A stretch of DNA of 64,000 bases from Clostridium sp. AWRP (GTDB lineage: Bacteria; Bacillota; Clostridia; Clostridiales; Clostridiaceae): positions 1,674,001-1,738,000 of the forward strand of contig NZ_CP029758.2 of NCBI RefSeq assembly GCF_004006395.2, given 5' to 3'. Under the pieces are notes generated by a model. The model made no database searches. It saw nothing but the letters and a program-made list of their open reading frames with translations, and was not told where the DNA came from. Below are positions 50,749 to 60,239 of the stretch, in pieces. Every line of letters starts with the position of its first letter. Position 1 is the first letter of the stretch. The position numbers were made by a program, and so were the translations under genes.

Positions 50749-52323
50749 GTGTTTAAATCAAAAGCGTTTATACCTGTTTTAATTTCAATTATACTTGCAT
50801 CCGCAGGTTCTGGATATTATATGCAAAAGGTAAAAGCTAGTGATGCAGCGGAAAATATAAAACAGTGGACAGAACAAAAGGATGTTAGTACAGAAAAAGT
50901 GTGGAAATTAACTTTTAAGCAGGGGTTGTTAGTTGATTGGCCGTCTTTGGACAAGGCTATTACTATAACAGATTCAACGGGTAAGATAATTAATGTGAGA
51001 ATGGATGAGGCAAACTATGGTAACAGTATTTTAATATATCCTCCAAAGGATGGATATAAAGCAGGAGAAACCTATTATTTGAATGTTTCTAAAGATTTAA
51101 AACTTTATAGTAAAACAGGTTCATCTACAAGTAATCTTAAGCAGCCAATTACTATGAAATTTACGGTTAATGGCATTAAAACAATAGATATAAATAAGGA
51201 TAGTTTAGTAAGTGTATCAAATAATAAGTTTGCATTTGACTTAATGAGGCAATTGACAATTAAGGACAAGGATAAAAATATAATAATATCACCCTTAAGC
51301 ATAGGAACCATATTAGCTGAGACACAAAATGGAGCGGTGGGAGATACAAAAAATGAGATATTAAAGTCTATAGGGTTAAGTGATGCAGACGATAAAACAA
51401 TAAATGAACAATACTACAGTTTATTAGATTATTACAATAATTTAAAATCAACAAAGCTAAAAACAGCGGATTCCATATGGGTTGATAAAAGTACGAATTT
51501 AGATCAGCAATTTATTGATACTTCACAAAAATATTATAATTCAGAAGTAAGCACGTTAGATTTCAAAGATAATAATTCAGTAGATGTCGTCAATAAATGG
51601 GTAGATAAAAGTACAGATGGACAAGTAAAAAAGATAATAGATAATATTAATACAGAAGATGCGGCAATTTTAATCAACGCTGTAAACTTTAAAGGAACCT
51701 GGTTAGATGAATTTCCTAAAGCAAATACAAAATCAGAAGAATTTAATTTATCAAACGGTCAAAAAATAAAAACGGACAATATGGAAGATATACGTGTAAA
51801 TAGTTATTTAAAAGAAAACAATTTTTCAGCTGTGAAAATTCCATACTATGATGGGTTAGAAATGGATTTGTTTTTGCCGGATAAGGGAGTAGATATAAAC
51901 AATTTTGTATCAAGCTTTAGTAAAAGCAATATGGACAAATGGATGAAGGACTTTTATGATGCAAGAGTCACCATGAAAATACCTAAATTCAAGCTGGAAT
52001 ATGAAGAAGACAACATGGTTGATATACTTAAGAAGTTGGGCATAACTACAGCTTTTGATAAAAATAAAGCTGATTTTAGTGGAATTTCACAGCAAATGCC
52101 GCTGTATATAAGTAAAATTACACATAAAACTTCTATCAACGTAGATGAAGAGGGAACAGCAGCTGCTGCGGTAACTGCTGTAGAAATGGGTACTACAGCA
52201 TGTATGCCTCCAGAATACAAGAATGTTGATTTTACTATTGACAGACCTTTTGTTTTTGCAATAAGAGATTGTAAAACAGGAGCAATAGTATTTATGGGAA
52301 AAGTTGAAAATCCACAAAAGTAG
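50749..52323 (+). CDS. Secreted serpin with N-terminal Ig-like domain
   Basis: A 524-residue protein with an N-terminal hydrophobic signal (about 6-25), an SbsA/Big-like Ig domain (about 45-145, TFKQGLLVDWPSLDKAITIT), and a complete serpin (about 155-522). The reactive-loop hinge EEGTAAAAVTAVEMG is the small-residue pattern of inhibitory serpins, and DRPFVFAIRDCKTG is the C-terminal signature. P1 is predicted to be Thr or Ala in GTTACMPP, suggesting an elastase- or cysteine-protease-like target. The start is a GTG after a long G run. It lies between two M16 peptidases and before the ECF sigma gene. Confidence 0.92.
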   Translation: MFKSKAFIPVLISIILASAGSGYYMQKVKASDAAENIKQWTEQKDVSTEKVWKLTFKQGLLVDWPSLDKAITITDSTGKIINVRMDEANYGNSILIYPPKDGYKAGETYYLNVSKDLKLYSKTGSSTSNLKQPITMKFTVNGIKTIDINKDSLVSVSNNKFAFDLMRQLTIKDKDKNIIISPLSIGTILAETQNGAVGDTKNEILKSIGLSDADDKTINEQYYSLLDYYNNLKSTKLKTADSIWVDKSTNLDQQFIDTSQKYYNSEVSTLDFKDNNSVDVVNKWVDKSTDGQVKKIIDNINTEDAAILINAVNFKGTWLDEFPKANTKSEEFNLSNGQKIKTDNMEDIRVNSYLKENNFSAVKIPYYDGLEMDLFLPDKGVDINNFVSSFSKSNMDKWMKDFYDARVTMKIPKFKLEYEEDNMVDILKKLGITTAFDKNKADFSGISQQMPLYISKITHKTSINVDEEGTAAAAVTAVEMGTTACMPPEYKNVDFTIDRPFVFAIRDCKTGAIVFMGKVENPQK

Positions 52324-52346
52324 TTGAAATATATCATATATAAAAG

Positions 52347-52375
52347 AAGTAAGTTCGAAAGAGCTTACTTTTTTT
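52347..52375 (+). terminator. Terminator after serpin gene
   Basis: AAGTAAGTTC (52347-52356) and GAGCTTACTT (52361-52370) with a GAAA tetraloop, then a run of Ts. Confidence 0.9.
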
Positions 52376-52443
52376 ACGTAGACAATAACTTACTCAACTT
52401 TCGCATATAAGAAATTAACTTAATATAAGAATAATGGGATCTA

Positions 52444-52613
52444 AATTAATTCACAATTCACAGGTCACAATGTACAATTTCGGTAGATTTTTCTCCGCTA
52501 ATGCTATGAAAAATCAAAAACTAAGTGGTATGAACATTAAATTTTTAGATTTTCTGTGACAACAGAAAATCGTCTTTAATTGTGCATTGTGCATCATGCA
52601 TTGTGAATTAATT
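52444..52613. mobile_element. MITE-like 170-bp element
   Basis: Perfect 13-bp terminal inverted repeats AATTAATTCACAA (52444-52456) and its complement (52601-52613). Next to them are further CACAAT/ATTGTG repeats, and an internal perfect hairpin GATTTTCTGT/ACAGAAAATC (52548-52571). It has no coding capacity. The rest of 52324-52779 is a serpin terminator and the sigma-gene leader. Confidence 0.7.
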
Positions 52614-52779
52614 ACTGCATGTTATTTTAAAACTGCGAAAGAGAAATAACTTATATACTGAAAGATATTTTAGAGAATTTTTCAAATGTGTGTAATGAAA
52701 TTAGGGATTATACGTATTAACATATGATGAATTACTTAGCTAGGTAAAAAAATCAGAGAAAGGGGTGGTTTTAAAATAT

Positions 52780-53325
52780 ATGGAACAAACTACATTAATT
52801 AATGTTTTAGATGAAAAAAAATCTAGAGATAAAGATTTTACTTATATTTTTGAAACCTACTATAAGAGAATTTATAACTATATATATTACCGGATTAATT
52901 GTAATGAAGAAGCAGAAGATTTGACGAGTGAAGTATTTGAAAAAGCAATGATTAAAATCAACATGTATAGTGAAGATAAATCTCCTTTTGAAGTATGGCT
53001 TTTCGCTATAGCAAGAAACGTAATAAATGATTATTTTAGAGGATTAAAAAAGCATAAGGTGTTTTCTATGGATAAATTGCAAAAGGTAATATCCACGGAA
53101 AAGAATCCGGAAGATGTATTTGTAAAATCAGAGACTAATGATGAACTTTTAAAAGCACTAAATATTTTAAATACAAAAGAACGAAATATTATAGCATTTA
53201 AATTTGGAGCAAGTTTAAAAAACAAAGAAATTGCAGAAATTGTTGGTATTACAGAAAGCAATGTGGGGGTAATACTCTATAGGACAATGAAAAAGTTAAA
53301 AAAAGAATTGGAAAGAGAGGTATAG
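52780..53325 (+). CDS. ECF RNA polymerase sigma factor
   Basis: A 181-residue ECF sigma. Region 2 (FTYIFETYYKRIYNYIYYRI, EEAEDLTSEVFEKA, PFEVWLFAIARNVINDYFRG) and region 4 (ALNILNTKERNIIAFKFG, NKEIAEIVGITESNVGVILY) are complete. ATG 52780 was preferred over an in-frame GTG at 52765 that lies in the AGGGGTGG ribosome site. It is 2 bp before an anti-sigma-like gene. The TGAACC-N16-TGTC promoters at 47.5, 47.6 and 54.4 kb are its likely targets. I found no such promoter before the sigma gene itself. Confidence 0.92.
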   Translation: MEQTTLINVLDEKKSRDKDFTYIFETYYKRIYNYIYYRINCNEEAEDLTSEVFEKAMIKINMYSEDKSPFEVWLFAIARNVINDYFRGLKKHKVFSMDKLQKVISTEKNPEDVFVKSETNDELLKALNILNTKERNIIAFKFGASLKNKEIAEIVGITESNVGVILYRTMKKLKKELEREV

Positions 53326-53327
53326 AT

Positions 53328-54287
53328 ATGAACAAAAAAAATATTGAGGATAAATTTTCTGTGAATATGGATGCTTATCTTAATGGAATACAGAATGTTG
53401 ATGAATCAAACAGTGAAGAATTCAATGAACTTTTAGAAATCGGCAAAACTTTAGCAAATAAAGATTTCAGTGAAAATAGTAATAAAGAAGCTGTTTTTAA
53501 TAAAACATTAAAAAATATAAATGAGCATAAAGGAGATAATATTATGAAAAAATCAAATAGAATAAAAAAGACAGTTGCTGCAGCAGCAGTATTTTTAGTA
53601 GTAGGTGGCGTATTTACCCAGACTTCTTTTGCTAAAGGTTTAGCAGAAAAAGTAATAAATAGAATATCTCTTGGTCATATAACAGCGGAACAAATACAAG
53701 AACCTTCGCAAGTGGTAATTCCAACCGATTTAAAAGGCAAAATCTTTGATAAAAATAAAAATCCTGTAACAGTAGTTACGAAAAATACAGGGAAATTATA
53801 TACAAAATCAGGTGAAGAAATTGCTACAATTTTAAATGGAAAGATAGTAACAGTAACTGAGGAAAAAGCTGAAGATGAAAAAATTGAGAAGAATATGCTA
53901 ATAGTTAAAAATGCTAGCAGTTTAAATAAATATACTTGTTTTAATGTTAAGCTGCCTTCCTATTTGCCAGAAGGTTATAAATTTGATAGGGCAGAATTTT
54001 ATAAAGATAACGATGGAAGCGTAAGTAGTAAATATATTGATTTATATTTTACTAATGCAAAAACAGGAAAGTATATTCAAATGCAGCAAAGATTTGCTAG
54101 CAAAGAAACTAAATATGAAGATGGGACAGATGGAAAAATGGAAAAAGTAAAAGTTAATGGAAAAGACGCAATATTGTCTGATAACAAAAACATGGATTGG
54201 GAGAATAATGGGGTACTTTATAGTTTATCAGGCAGAGGAGCATTTGGAAAAACTGAATTAATAAAAATTGCAGATTCCATTAAATAA
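53328..54287 (+). CDS. Membrane anti-sigma factor, DUF4367 type
   Basis: A 319-residue protein. The N-terminal 75 residues are cytoplasmic and would hold the sigma factor; one membrane helix follows (TVAAAAVFLVVGGVFTQTSF, about 82-102). The extracytoplasmic part ends in a DUF4367 domain (FNVKLPSYLPEGYKFDRAEF to the end). Coupling to the ECF sigma gene (2-bp gap) and this layout are typical of clostridial sigma/anti-sigma pairs. The outer domain probably senses an envelope signal. Confidence 0.88.
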   Translation: MNKKNIEDKFSVNMDAYLNGIQNVDESNSEEFNELLEIGKTLANKDFSENSNKEAVFNKTLKNINEHKGDNIMKKSNRIKKTVAAAAVFLVVGGVFTQTSFAKGLAEKVINRISLGHITAEQIQEPSQVVIPTDLKGKIFDKNKNPVTVVTKNTGKLYTKSGEEIATILNGKIVTVTEEKAEDEKIEKNMLIVKNASSLNKYTCFNVKLPSYLPEGYKFDRAEFYKDNDGSVSSKYIDLYFTNAKTGKYIQMQQRFASKETKYEDGTDGKMEKVKVNGKDAILSDNKNMDWENNGVLYSLSGRGAFGKTELIKIADSIK

Positions 54288-54303
54288 ACAGAGTTTTATA
54301 AGA

Positions 54304-54350
54304 ATAAGCATAATACTGAAGTAGCTCAGTATTATGCTTATAATATTTTT
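54304..54350 (+). terminator. Terminator after anti-sigma gene
   Basis: A perfect 16-bp stem (54304-54319 and 54326-54341) with a 6-base loop is followed by AATATTTTTT. Confidence 0.9.
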
Positions 54351-54399
54351 TAATAGGATGATAAAAATCAAGTTTTAAGTTAATTATAACATTTTTAAT

Positions 54400-54425
54400 T
54401 GAACCTTTTTTGTATAAGATGTGTC
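54400..54425 (+). promoter_or_regulatory. ECF-type promoter of the second M16 gene
   Basis: TGAACC (54400-54405), 16-bp spacer, TGTC (54422-54425). The GGAGGG ribosome site follows 25 bases later. Sequence and spacing match the copies at 47463 and 47603. Confidence 0.75.
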
Positions 54426-54462
54426 TTATATAATAGGAAAATTAAAATTGGAGGGATTTTTA

Positions 54463-57396
54463 ATGAGATTATTAAAAAATAAATTAATCTTTTTATTAAC
54501 ATTTGTATTTATATTTCAAAGTGTCGATTTAAGCTCGGTTTTTGCTGCAGCAGAAAATAATAATAATAATGGATTTAAACTAATAAAACAAACTTACATT
54601 AGTAGTTTGAAAACAACTGTAATGCAGTATGTCCATGTTAAAAGTGGTGCAAAATTAATATATTTAAAAAATGATGATCCAAACAAAACCTTTTGTATAA
54701 ATTTTCGCACGCCGCCTTCTGATAATACTGGCGTAAATCACATAATTGAGCATTGCTTATTAGATGGGTCAAAAAAATATCCTGTAAATAATGCTGGACT
54801 TACAATGAATAATCAATCCTTATGTAAGGTTGAAAATGGACATACTGGTGAGGAGAGTACGCAATACTATGTAACAAGTTCCAATGATAAGGACTTCATG
54901 AACTTTACAGGATTACTTTTGGATTCAGTATTTTATCCAAATTTACTTACTAATCGCAATATATTTCTTCAGGAAGGGGGACATTATGAAATTAGTGCAG
55001 ACAAGTCAAAAGCAAAATATACTGGCGTGGTATATAGCGAACAAATGTCTCGTGAAAATCCATCTGAAATGATGAACTATAAGTCTCCTGAATCTGTACT
55101 TCCTGATACTATATATAAATGGAATTCAGGTGGTAATCTAGGGGATATTCCTAATGTTACATATGAGAATGTAGTAAAGACTTATAAAAAATTCTATAAG
55201 CCATCAAATAGCTATATTTATCTTTATGGAAATTTAAATATTGATGAAACGCTTAAATATATAGATAATAATTACCTTAGCAAATTTGACAATGAACAAG
55301 TTGATAGCAAAATTAGTTTTCAAAAACCTTTTGTAAAAGGTGTAGACAAAACATATTACTATAATGCGAAGAGTAACACTGATAAAAATAGTACTTATTT
55401 TTCGGAGAATTATGTAATTGATAAAATTACAAATACGGAAGCAGTAAATTCTTTTTATGTATTATATGATATTCTTCAATCCAAACTTAATAAAGCTGCA
55501 AGCAATAATGGACTTAATGAGATAGATGTTATGCCTTGTCCATTTCTTCAGCCAGTTTTGACTATTGAATGTGATAATGCTTCTGAGGATCAAAAGGCAA
55601 AATTTCAAAAAATTATTGATGATACTTTAAAAGATATTGTAACAAATGGCATCTATAAGAAAGATATAAAAGCTTTAATTTCTTCTTATGAATCCCAAAA
55701 AAATAGTGAATCTTTAAATACAGCACATGGCATTCATTTAAATGATGAAATCATGCAGTCCTGGTTATTTGATGGTGATCCTACAATTTATCTTGATGCA
55801 GATAAATATGTAAATATTTTAAAGAAAGAGCTTAATGGAAGATATTTTGAAGATATGATTCAGAAGTACTTAATAAATAATACTCATAAATCTATAGTTA
55901 CACTGAAAGCACAAAAAGCTGCTGTACAAGATAAAGAAAATATAGACACAAAGTCATTATCTAAAAGCCAAATTGATAAGATTATTCAAGATACAGAAGA
56001 ATTAAAAGAGTGGCAGTCAGAGGTAAATTCAAAAGATGCGCTTTCAAAACTGCCTTTGCTTAGCAATTCGGATTTAAAATTAGACAAACCTGAAGTAAAT
56101 ACATCTACTTCAAAAGATGGAACTAAAATGTTATTTACACCGGTTAACACAAGTAATGGTTCTTATTACAATTTATATTTTGATACTTCCATGATACCGC
56201 AAAATAAAATTCCCTATATAAATCTATTGTGCTATATTCTTACAAATGGAAGCAGCGATAAATACAATCAGTTCAATTCTACAAATGGAACTGATGCCCC
56301 TACTTATGGCAATATAGAATTTTCTTCAGATGCATATGGAAGATTTGATTCCTCCACTGTATATTCTCCTAAAATAAAGGCTTATGCAGCTGTACCAAAT
56401 GGTAACATAGATAGTTCATTGAAATTACTTAAGGAGATAATTAATAATACAAACTTCAATAATAAAGATAAAATAAAAGATTTTATAAATCAGGCGAAGA
56501 TTTCATCAAAAGGTGAAGTTTATAAAAATCGTTTTTTGGGCTATCTTTCAGAAAAGGGTAAGTATAATGATAATTTAAAAGGATTTCCTTACTATGATTT
56601 TTTATGTGGTTTACAGGATAACTATGATTTAAAGTGGAATGAAATTCAAGCCAATCTTACAGATGTGTACAATATTGTATTCAATAAAAGCAATCTTATA
56701 GTTGGATTTGTTGGAACAGATGATTCATATGCAAGTTTTCAAAAAAGTTTTTCAGATTTTTTGAAGAATATTAAATATACAGATTCTAAACCTGTAAATT
56801 ATAAATTTAATGATGCTAGTAAAAATGAAGCTATTCCTACTCTCAGTCCAAATATAAATGGAGTATATAAAGGCTGCAATATAAATAAACTTGGCTACAA
56901 ATATAACGGCAGCATGAAAGTTCTTGGAGCTGTAATTAATGATTATTTAATTAATCAGGTTCGTACAAGCGGTGGATATGGAGCAGATTCAACTATAAAT
57001 GAGGATGGTAATATTTATTTTAGTACTGCTAGAATGCCAGATATTAATAAATCCATGGAGATATTTAATACATTACCTTCTTATTTGAAAAACTTTAAAG
57101 CTGATAATGATGAAATGATGAGATATAAAATAGGTGCATTTAAAAAGCTAACTAATTCAGGATCACAGGTTTATTCTGCAATAAGCAGCCAGGAAGATAC
57201 AATTAAAGGAAAAACCCAAAGCGATTATGAAATGGAATTGAGTGAAATTTTAAATACAACCCCTGAAGATATAAATAATATGTCTAATATGATTCAAGAT
57301 GTTGTTAAACAAAATGTTTTCTTTGTTTTAGGAAATAAAGATAAAATAAATGCACAAAAGGATATGTTTAGTAGAATAATTCATTTAACAAAATAA
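54463..57396 (+). CDS. Secreted M16C metallopeptidase (PreP/insulinase type), second copy
   Basis: A 977-residue paralogue of the protein at 47669. A signal peptide ends around SSVFAAA (residues 24-30). The zinc motif HIIEH gives His93, Glu96 and His97; VVYSEQMSR supplies the third ligand. Unlike the first copy it keeps GSKKYPVNN and the SSNDKDFMNF segment. The two proteins share layout throughout (YKKFYKPSNSYIYLYGNLN versus TYKKNYTPSNSLICLYGNLD). ATG 54463 follows GGAGGG. It is preceded by its own ECF-type promoter and followed 24 bp later by a VanY-like gene. Confidence 0.9.
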   Translation: MRLLKNKLIFLLTFVFIFQSVDLSSVFAAAENNNNNGFKLIKQTYISSLKTTVMQYVHVKSGAKLIYLKNDDPNKTFCINFRTPPSDNTGVNHIIEHCLLDGSKKYPVNNAGLTMNNQSLCKVENGHTGEESTQYYVTSSNDKDFMNFTGLLLDSVFYPNLLTNRNIFLQEGGHYEISADKSKAKYTGVVYSEQMSRENPSEMMNYKSPESVLPDTIYKWNSGGNLGDIPNVTYENVVKTYKKFYKPSNSYIYLYGNLNIDETLKYIDNNYLSKFDNEQVDSKISFQKPFVKGVDKTYYYNAKSNTDKNSTYFSENYVIDKITNTEAVNSFYVLYDILQSKLNKAASNNGLNEIDVMPCPFLQPVLTIECDNASEDQKAKFQKIIDDTLKDIVTNGIYKKDIKALISSYESQKNSESLNTAHGIHLNDEIMQSWLFDGDPTIYLDADKYVNILKKELNGRYFEDMIQKYLINNTHKSIVTLKAQKAAVQDKENIDTKSLSKSQIDKIIQDTEELKEWQSEVNSKDALSKLPLLSNSDLKLDKPEVNTSTSKDGTKMLFTPVNTSNGSYYNLYFDTSMIPQNKIPYINLLCYILTNGSSDKYNQFNSTNGTDAPTYGNIEFSSDAYGRFDSSTVYSPKIKAYAAVPNGNIDSSLKLLKEIINNTNFNNKDKIKDFINQAKISSKGEVYKNRFLGYLSEKGKYNDNLKGFPYYDFLCGLQDNYDLKWNEIQANLTDVYNIVFNKSNLIVGFVGTDDSYASFQKSFSDFLKNIKYTDSKPVNYKFNDASKNEAIPTLSPNINGVYKGCNINKLGYKYNGSMKVLGAVINDYLINQVRTSGGYGADSTINEDGNIYFSTARMPDINKSMEIFNTLPSYLKNFKADNDEMMRYKIGAFKKLTNSGSQVYSAISSQEDTIKGKTQSDYEMELSEILNTTPEDINNMSNMIQDVVKQNVFFVLGNKDKINAQKDMFSRIIHLTK

Positions 57397-57420
57397 TTAA
57401 AAGTTGTGGAGGCATATAAA

Positions 57421-58101
57421 TTGAAAAAGTTAGTTATAGTACCACTATTGTTGATAGCTGCAGTAATAATTTACTCAGTATGTAATTTAAGTCAAGCTAA
57501 AATTGCTCACGTATACTCAAATAATCAAAATTCAAATAAATTTTTAATTTTAGTAAATAAAAATCATCCTCTATCATCAATCTATATACCCGAGAATTTA
57601 ACAATGCTTAATGTGGAATTTTTACCAAGTGCATCTCATGAAGAAAAGATGATGCAAGGTGAAGCAGCTGAGCAACTAGAAAATTTGTTCAAGTATGCTC
57701 ATAAAAAGGATATGAATTTATATGGTGTATCGGCATATAGATCTTACAAATCACAAAAACAAGTATATGATGAGAGAGTTCGACGGGTAGGCAAAAAGCA
57801 AGCTGATGAATATGTAGCACATCCTGGTACAAGTGAACATCAAACAGGTCTTGCTATAGATGTTACAAATGAAGCTGGTTTCAAAGGCATGTTAACAGTA
57901 GATTTTGGACAAACAAAAGAGGGAAAGTGGTTAAAGGCTAATGCCTATAGATTCGGATTTATTATGAGATATCCAAAAGAAAAAGAAGCTATAACAGGTT
58001 ATAATTATGAGTCCTGGCATATACGATATGTTGGAGTAAAGGCAGCAAAAAAAATGTATGATAGGAATATAGTTCTGGAGGAGTACTTAGGTGAAAAATA
58101 A
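57421..58101 (+). CDS. D,D-carboxypeptidase, VanY/M15B family
   Basis: A 226-residue peptidase with an N-terminal membrane anchor (about 3-20). Zinc ligands are in GTSEHQTGLAIDVT (His, Asp) and ESWHIRYVG (His); YGVSAYRSYKSQKQVY is the conserved N-terminal part. It trims the terminal D-Ala from peptidoglycan stem peptides outside the membrane. The start is a TTG after GTGGAGG. It probably shares the ECF-driven transcript of the second M16 gene. Confidence 0.92.
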   Translation: MKKLVIVPLLLIAAVIIYSVCNLSQAKIAHVYSNNQNSNKFLILVNKNHPLSSIYIPENLTMLNVEFLPSASHEEKMMQGEAAEQLENLFKYAHKKDMNLYGVSAYRSYKSQKQVYDERVRRVGKKQADEYVAHPGTSEHQTGLAIDVTNEAGFKGMLTVDFGQTKEGKWLKANAYRFGFIMRYPKEKEAITGYNYESWHIRYVGVKAAKKMYDRNIVLEEYLGEK

Positions 58102-58104
58102 ACA

Positions 58105-58217
58105 GATTTCTTGGCATCAGATGGAGTTTTAACTCCACCTGATGCCAAGAAATCGTTATCCAGTGACGTAGATGCTCTTTACTCCTGGGAGTATTAGAGC
58201 AAGTAGTCATGGGATAA
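58105..58217 (-). repeat. Two-hairpin dispersed element, copy 2 (inverted)
   Basis: One hairpin (58105-58154) has arms that begin GATTTCTTGGCATCAG and close with CTGATGCCAAGAAATC, with TGGAGTT/AACTCCA at its tip. A second (58156-58217) has TTATCC/GGATAA, TGAC/GTCA, TGCTCT/AGAGCA and TACTCC/GGAGTA. Read on the minus strand it has the same box order as the copies at 15078 and 60240. It starts 4 bases after the VanY stop and could also end that transcript. Confidence 0.75.
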
Positions 58218-58311
58218 ATTTGATATAATTGATGAATCTAGCAAATAATTATTTTAATCAGTAGATCATCAATAAAAATTGCATAATTTAATAAATAAAT
58301 AGATTTGTAAA

Positions 58312-58351
58312 CCTAAGCATAATGCTGTAAAATTACAGTGTTATGCTTAGG
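58312..58351 (+). terminator. Hairpin downstream of VanY gene
   Basis: CCTAAGCATAA pairs with TTATGCTTAGG at the base, and TGTAA/TTACA pair at the tip. A TTGCTTTT stretch follows. From here to 58639 the gap is AT-rich with no visible gene. Confidence 0.6.
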
Positions 58352-58639
58352 ATGTTGCTTTTAAATAAGAGGTAGACACAAAAATTGGAATATTGTAAAA
58401 TAAAGAAGAGAAGTTTTCCTGAGATGTGTTGTAGAAATGATTTTGAACTGAATAAATAGTTAATATCCGTTCTTTTAGTTTATTTATTTTTTCAGTTTTA
58501 TCAAGTAATAATTGTTTTAATTATAAGTTATATTACACAAGATATAATGTAGCCTTTATGTATATAAGTTAATTAATATTAAAGACTATAAAGCCTTAAT
58601 TTTTAAATTTTTATTGTAATTATAGAAGGGATGGGTATT

Positions 58640-60052
58640 ATGGAAAATGATGCAGAAAAGGAAAATGAGAAGGAGGGACAAAGTAAACGCAATAAAATTA
58701 TCAAAGGTACTATCATTTCTATTTGCATTTTACTTATTATATATTTTGGGATGGCAGTGTACTTCACAAAGCATTTTTATTTTGGATCTGAAATTAATGG
58801 TGTGAATGTTTCAGGTAAAACTGTGGAGCAATTAAATACGGAATTGACATCTCAGATAAAGTCATATAAGTTAAATTTAAAAGAGCGAGGTAGTAAAAGC
58901 GAACAAATTAGTGGATCTGACATTAAGTTAAAGTATAATTCAGATTATGAATTTAGAAAACTTAAGGATAAGCAAGGTAGTTATAAATGGATTATAGCAT
59001 TATTAGATACAAATGATACTAAAATGACAGCTGCAGTTTCATATGATAAGCAGCTATTGGAAGATAAAATAAATAAACTCTCTTGTTTTGATAGTAAAAA
59101 TGTAATTGAACCTAAAAATCCTAGTTTCAAATACTCAGATAAGGGTTATACTATTGCAAGTGAAGTATATGGAAGTAAAGTAGATAAAACTGCATTATAT
59201 AAAAATGTAGTAAAGGCAATATCTAAAGGTGAAACTACTTTGGATTTGGAAGCAATGAATTGTTATGTAAATCCAAAGTATACTGTAAAATCAGTGAAAA
59301 CTACCCAAATTAGGGATCTTCTTAATAAATATGTATCTTCTAAAATTATCTATACATTTGGAGATAAAAAAGAAACGATAGATGGTTCTAAGATAAATAA
59401 TTGGCTTACAGTTAATGATAATTTTGAAGTTGAATTTGATAAAGATAAAATAAAAAATTATATGCTTGAGCTTTCAAAAACTTATGATACAATTGGTAAG
59501 ACAAGAAGTTTTGTTACAACTTCAGGAAGAACAATAAGTGTTGGTGGAGGTGATTATGGCTGGGACATTGATTCCTCTAAGGAAACAGAAAACTTGATTG
59601 CCTATATTAAACAAGGTGGAACTGTAAAAAAAGAACCAGCATATAGTCAAACTGCGGCATCTCGTGGAGCTAACGATATAGGAAATACTTATGTTGAAGT
59701 AGATTTGAGCGATCAACATTTATGGTTTTATAAAAATGGTTCACTAGTAGTACAAGGAGATGTTGTTACAGGTAATGTAAGTCAGGGACATCCAACACCA
59801 GAAGGTGTTTATTGGGTGAAATATAAAGAAAGACATGCTACATTAAAAGGTGAAGGATACAGTTCACCAGTTGATTTTTGGATGCCATTTAATGGAGGTA
59901 TTGGAATACACGATGCAAGTTGGAGAAGCTCATTTGGTGGAAACATATATATGTCAGATGGTTCACATGGTTGCGTAAATTCACCATATTATTTGGCAAG
60001 GACAATATTCCAGAACATTGATAAAGGTACTCCAGTTGTTTGTTATTATTAG
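58640..60052 (+). CDS. L,D-transpeptidase (YkuD) with peptidoglycan-binding domains
   Basis: A 470-residue membrane-anchored enzyme. One helix (about 23-44, IKGTIISICILLIIYFGMAV) is followed by PG_binding_4-type repeats (about 55-330) and a C-terminal YkuD domain (about 350-470) with catalytic SDGSHGCVNSPYYLA. It forms 3-3 cross-links in peptidoglycan, a pathway that bypasses D,D-transpeptidases and pairs naturally with the VanY-type carboxypeptidase next door. ATG 58640 is 9 bases after AGAAGGG; the ATG at 58631 would touch it. Confidence 0.93.
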   Translation: MENDAEKENEKEGQSKRNKIIKGTIISICILLIIYFGMAVYFTKHFYFGSEINGVNVSGKTVEQLNTELTSQIKSYKLNLKERGSKSEQISGSDIKLKYNSDYEFRKLKDKQGSYKWIIALLDTNDTKMTAAVSYDKQLLEDKINKLSCFDSKNVIEPKNPSFKYSDKGYTIASEVYGSKVDKTALYKNVVKAISKGETTLDLEAMNCYVNPKYTVKSVKTTQIRDLLNKYVSSKIIYTFGDKKETIDGSKINNWLTVNDNFEVEFDKDKIKNYMLELSKTYDTIGKTRSFVTTSGRTISVGGGDYGWDIDSSKETENLIAYIKQGGTVKKEPAYSQTAASRGANDIGNTYVEVDLSDQHLWFYKNGSLVVQGDVVTGNVSQGHPTPEGVYWVKYKERHATLKGEGYSSPVDFWMPFNGGIGIHDASWRSSFGGNIYMSDGSHGCVNSPYYLARTIFQNIDKGTPVVCYY

Positions 60053-60127
60053 TATGATACTATACGATTTTAGAAATATGTATGATTAGATAATAATCTA
60101 TATAATTAACATAAGATAAATTAATTG

Positions 60128-60162
60128 AAAAGGTGATAATTAAAAAAGTTATCACCTTTTTT
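60128..60162 (+). terminator. Terminator after L,D-transpeptidase
   Basis: AAAAGGTGATAA (60128-60139) pairs with TTATCACCTTTT (60149-60160), followed by TTAATTTTTT. Confidence 0.9.
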
Positions 60163-60239
60163 AATTTTTTGATATAATGTAGTTAAATAATTTTTGCTGT
60201 ATTTTATCGAAATAGGCAGTATATAAGGATATATTACAT

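Noticed and set aside
52087..52337. Minus-strand open frames inside the serpin gene
   Set aside because: They are shadows of the serpin coding sequence, without ribosome sites or known domains.
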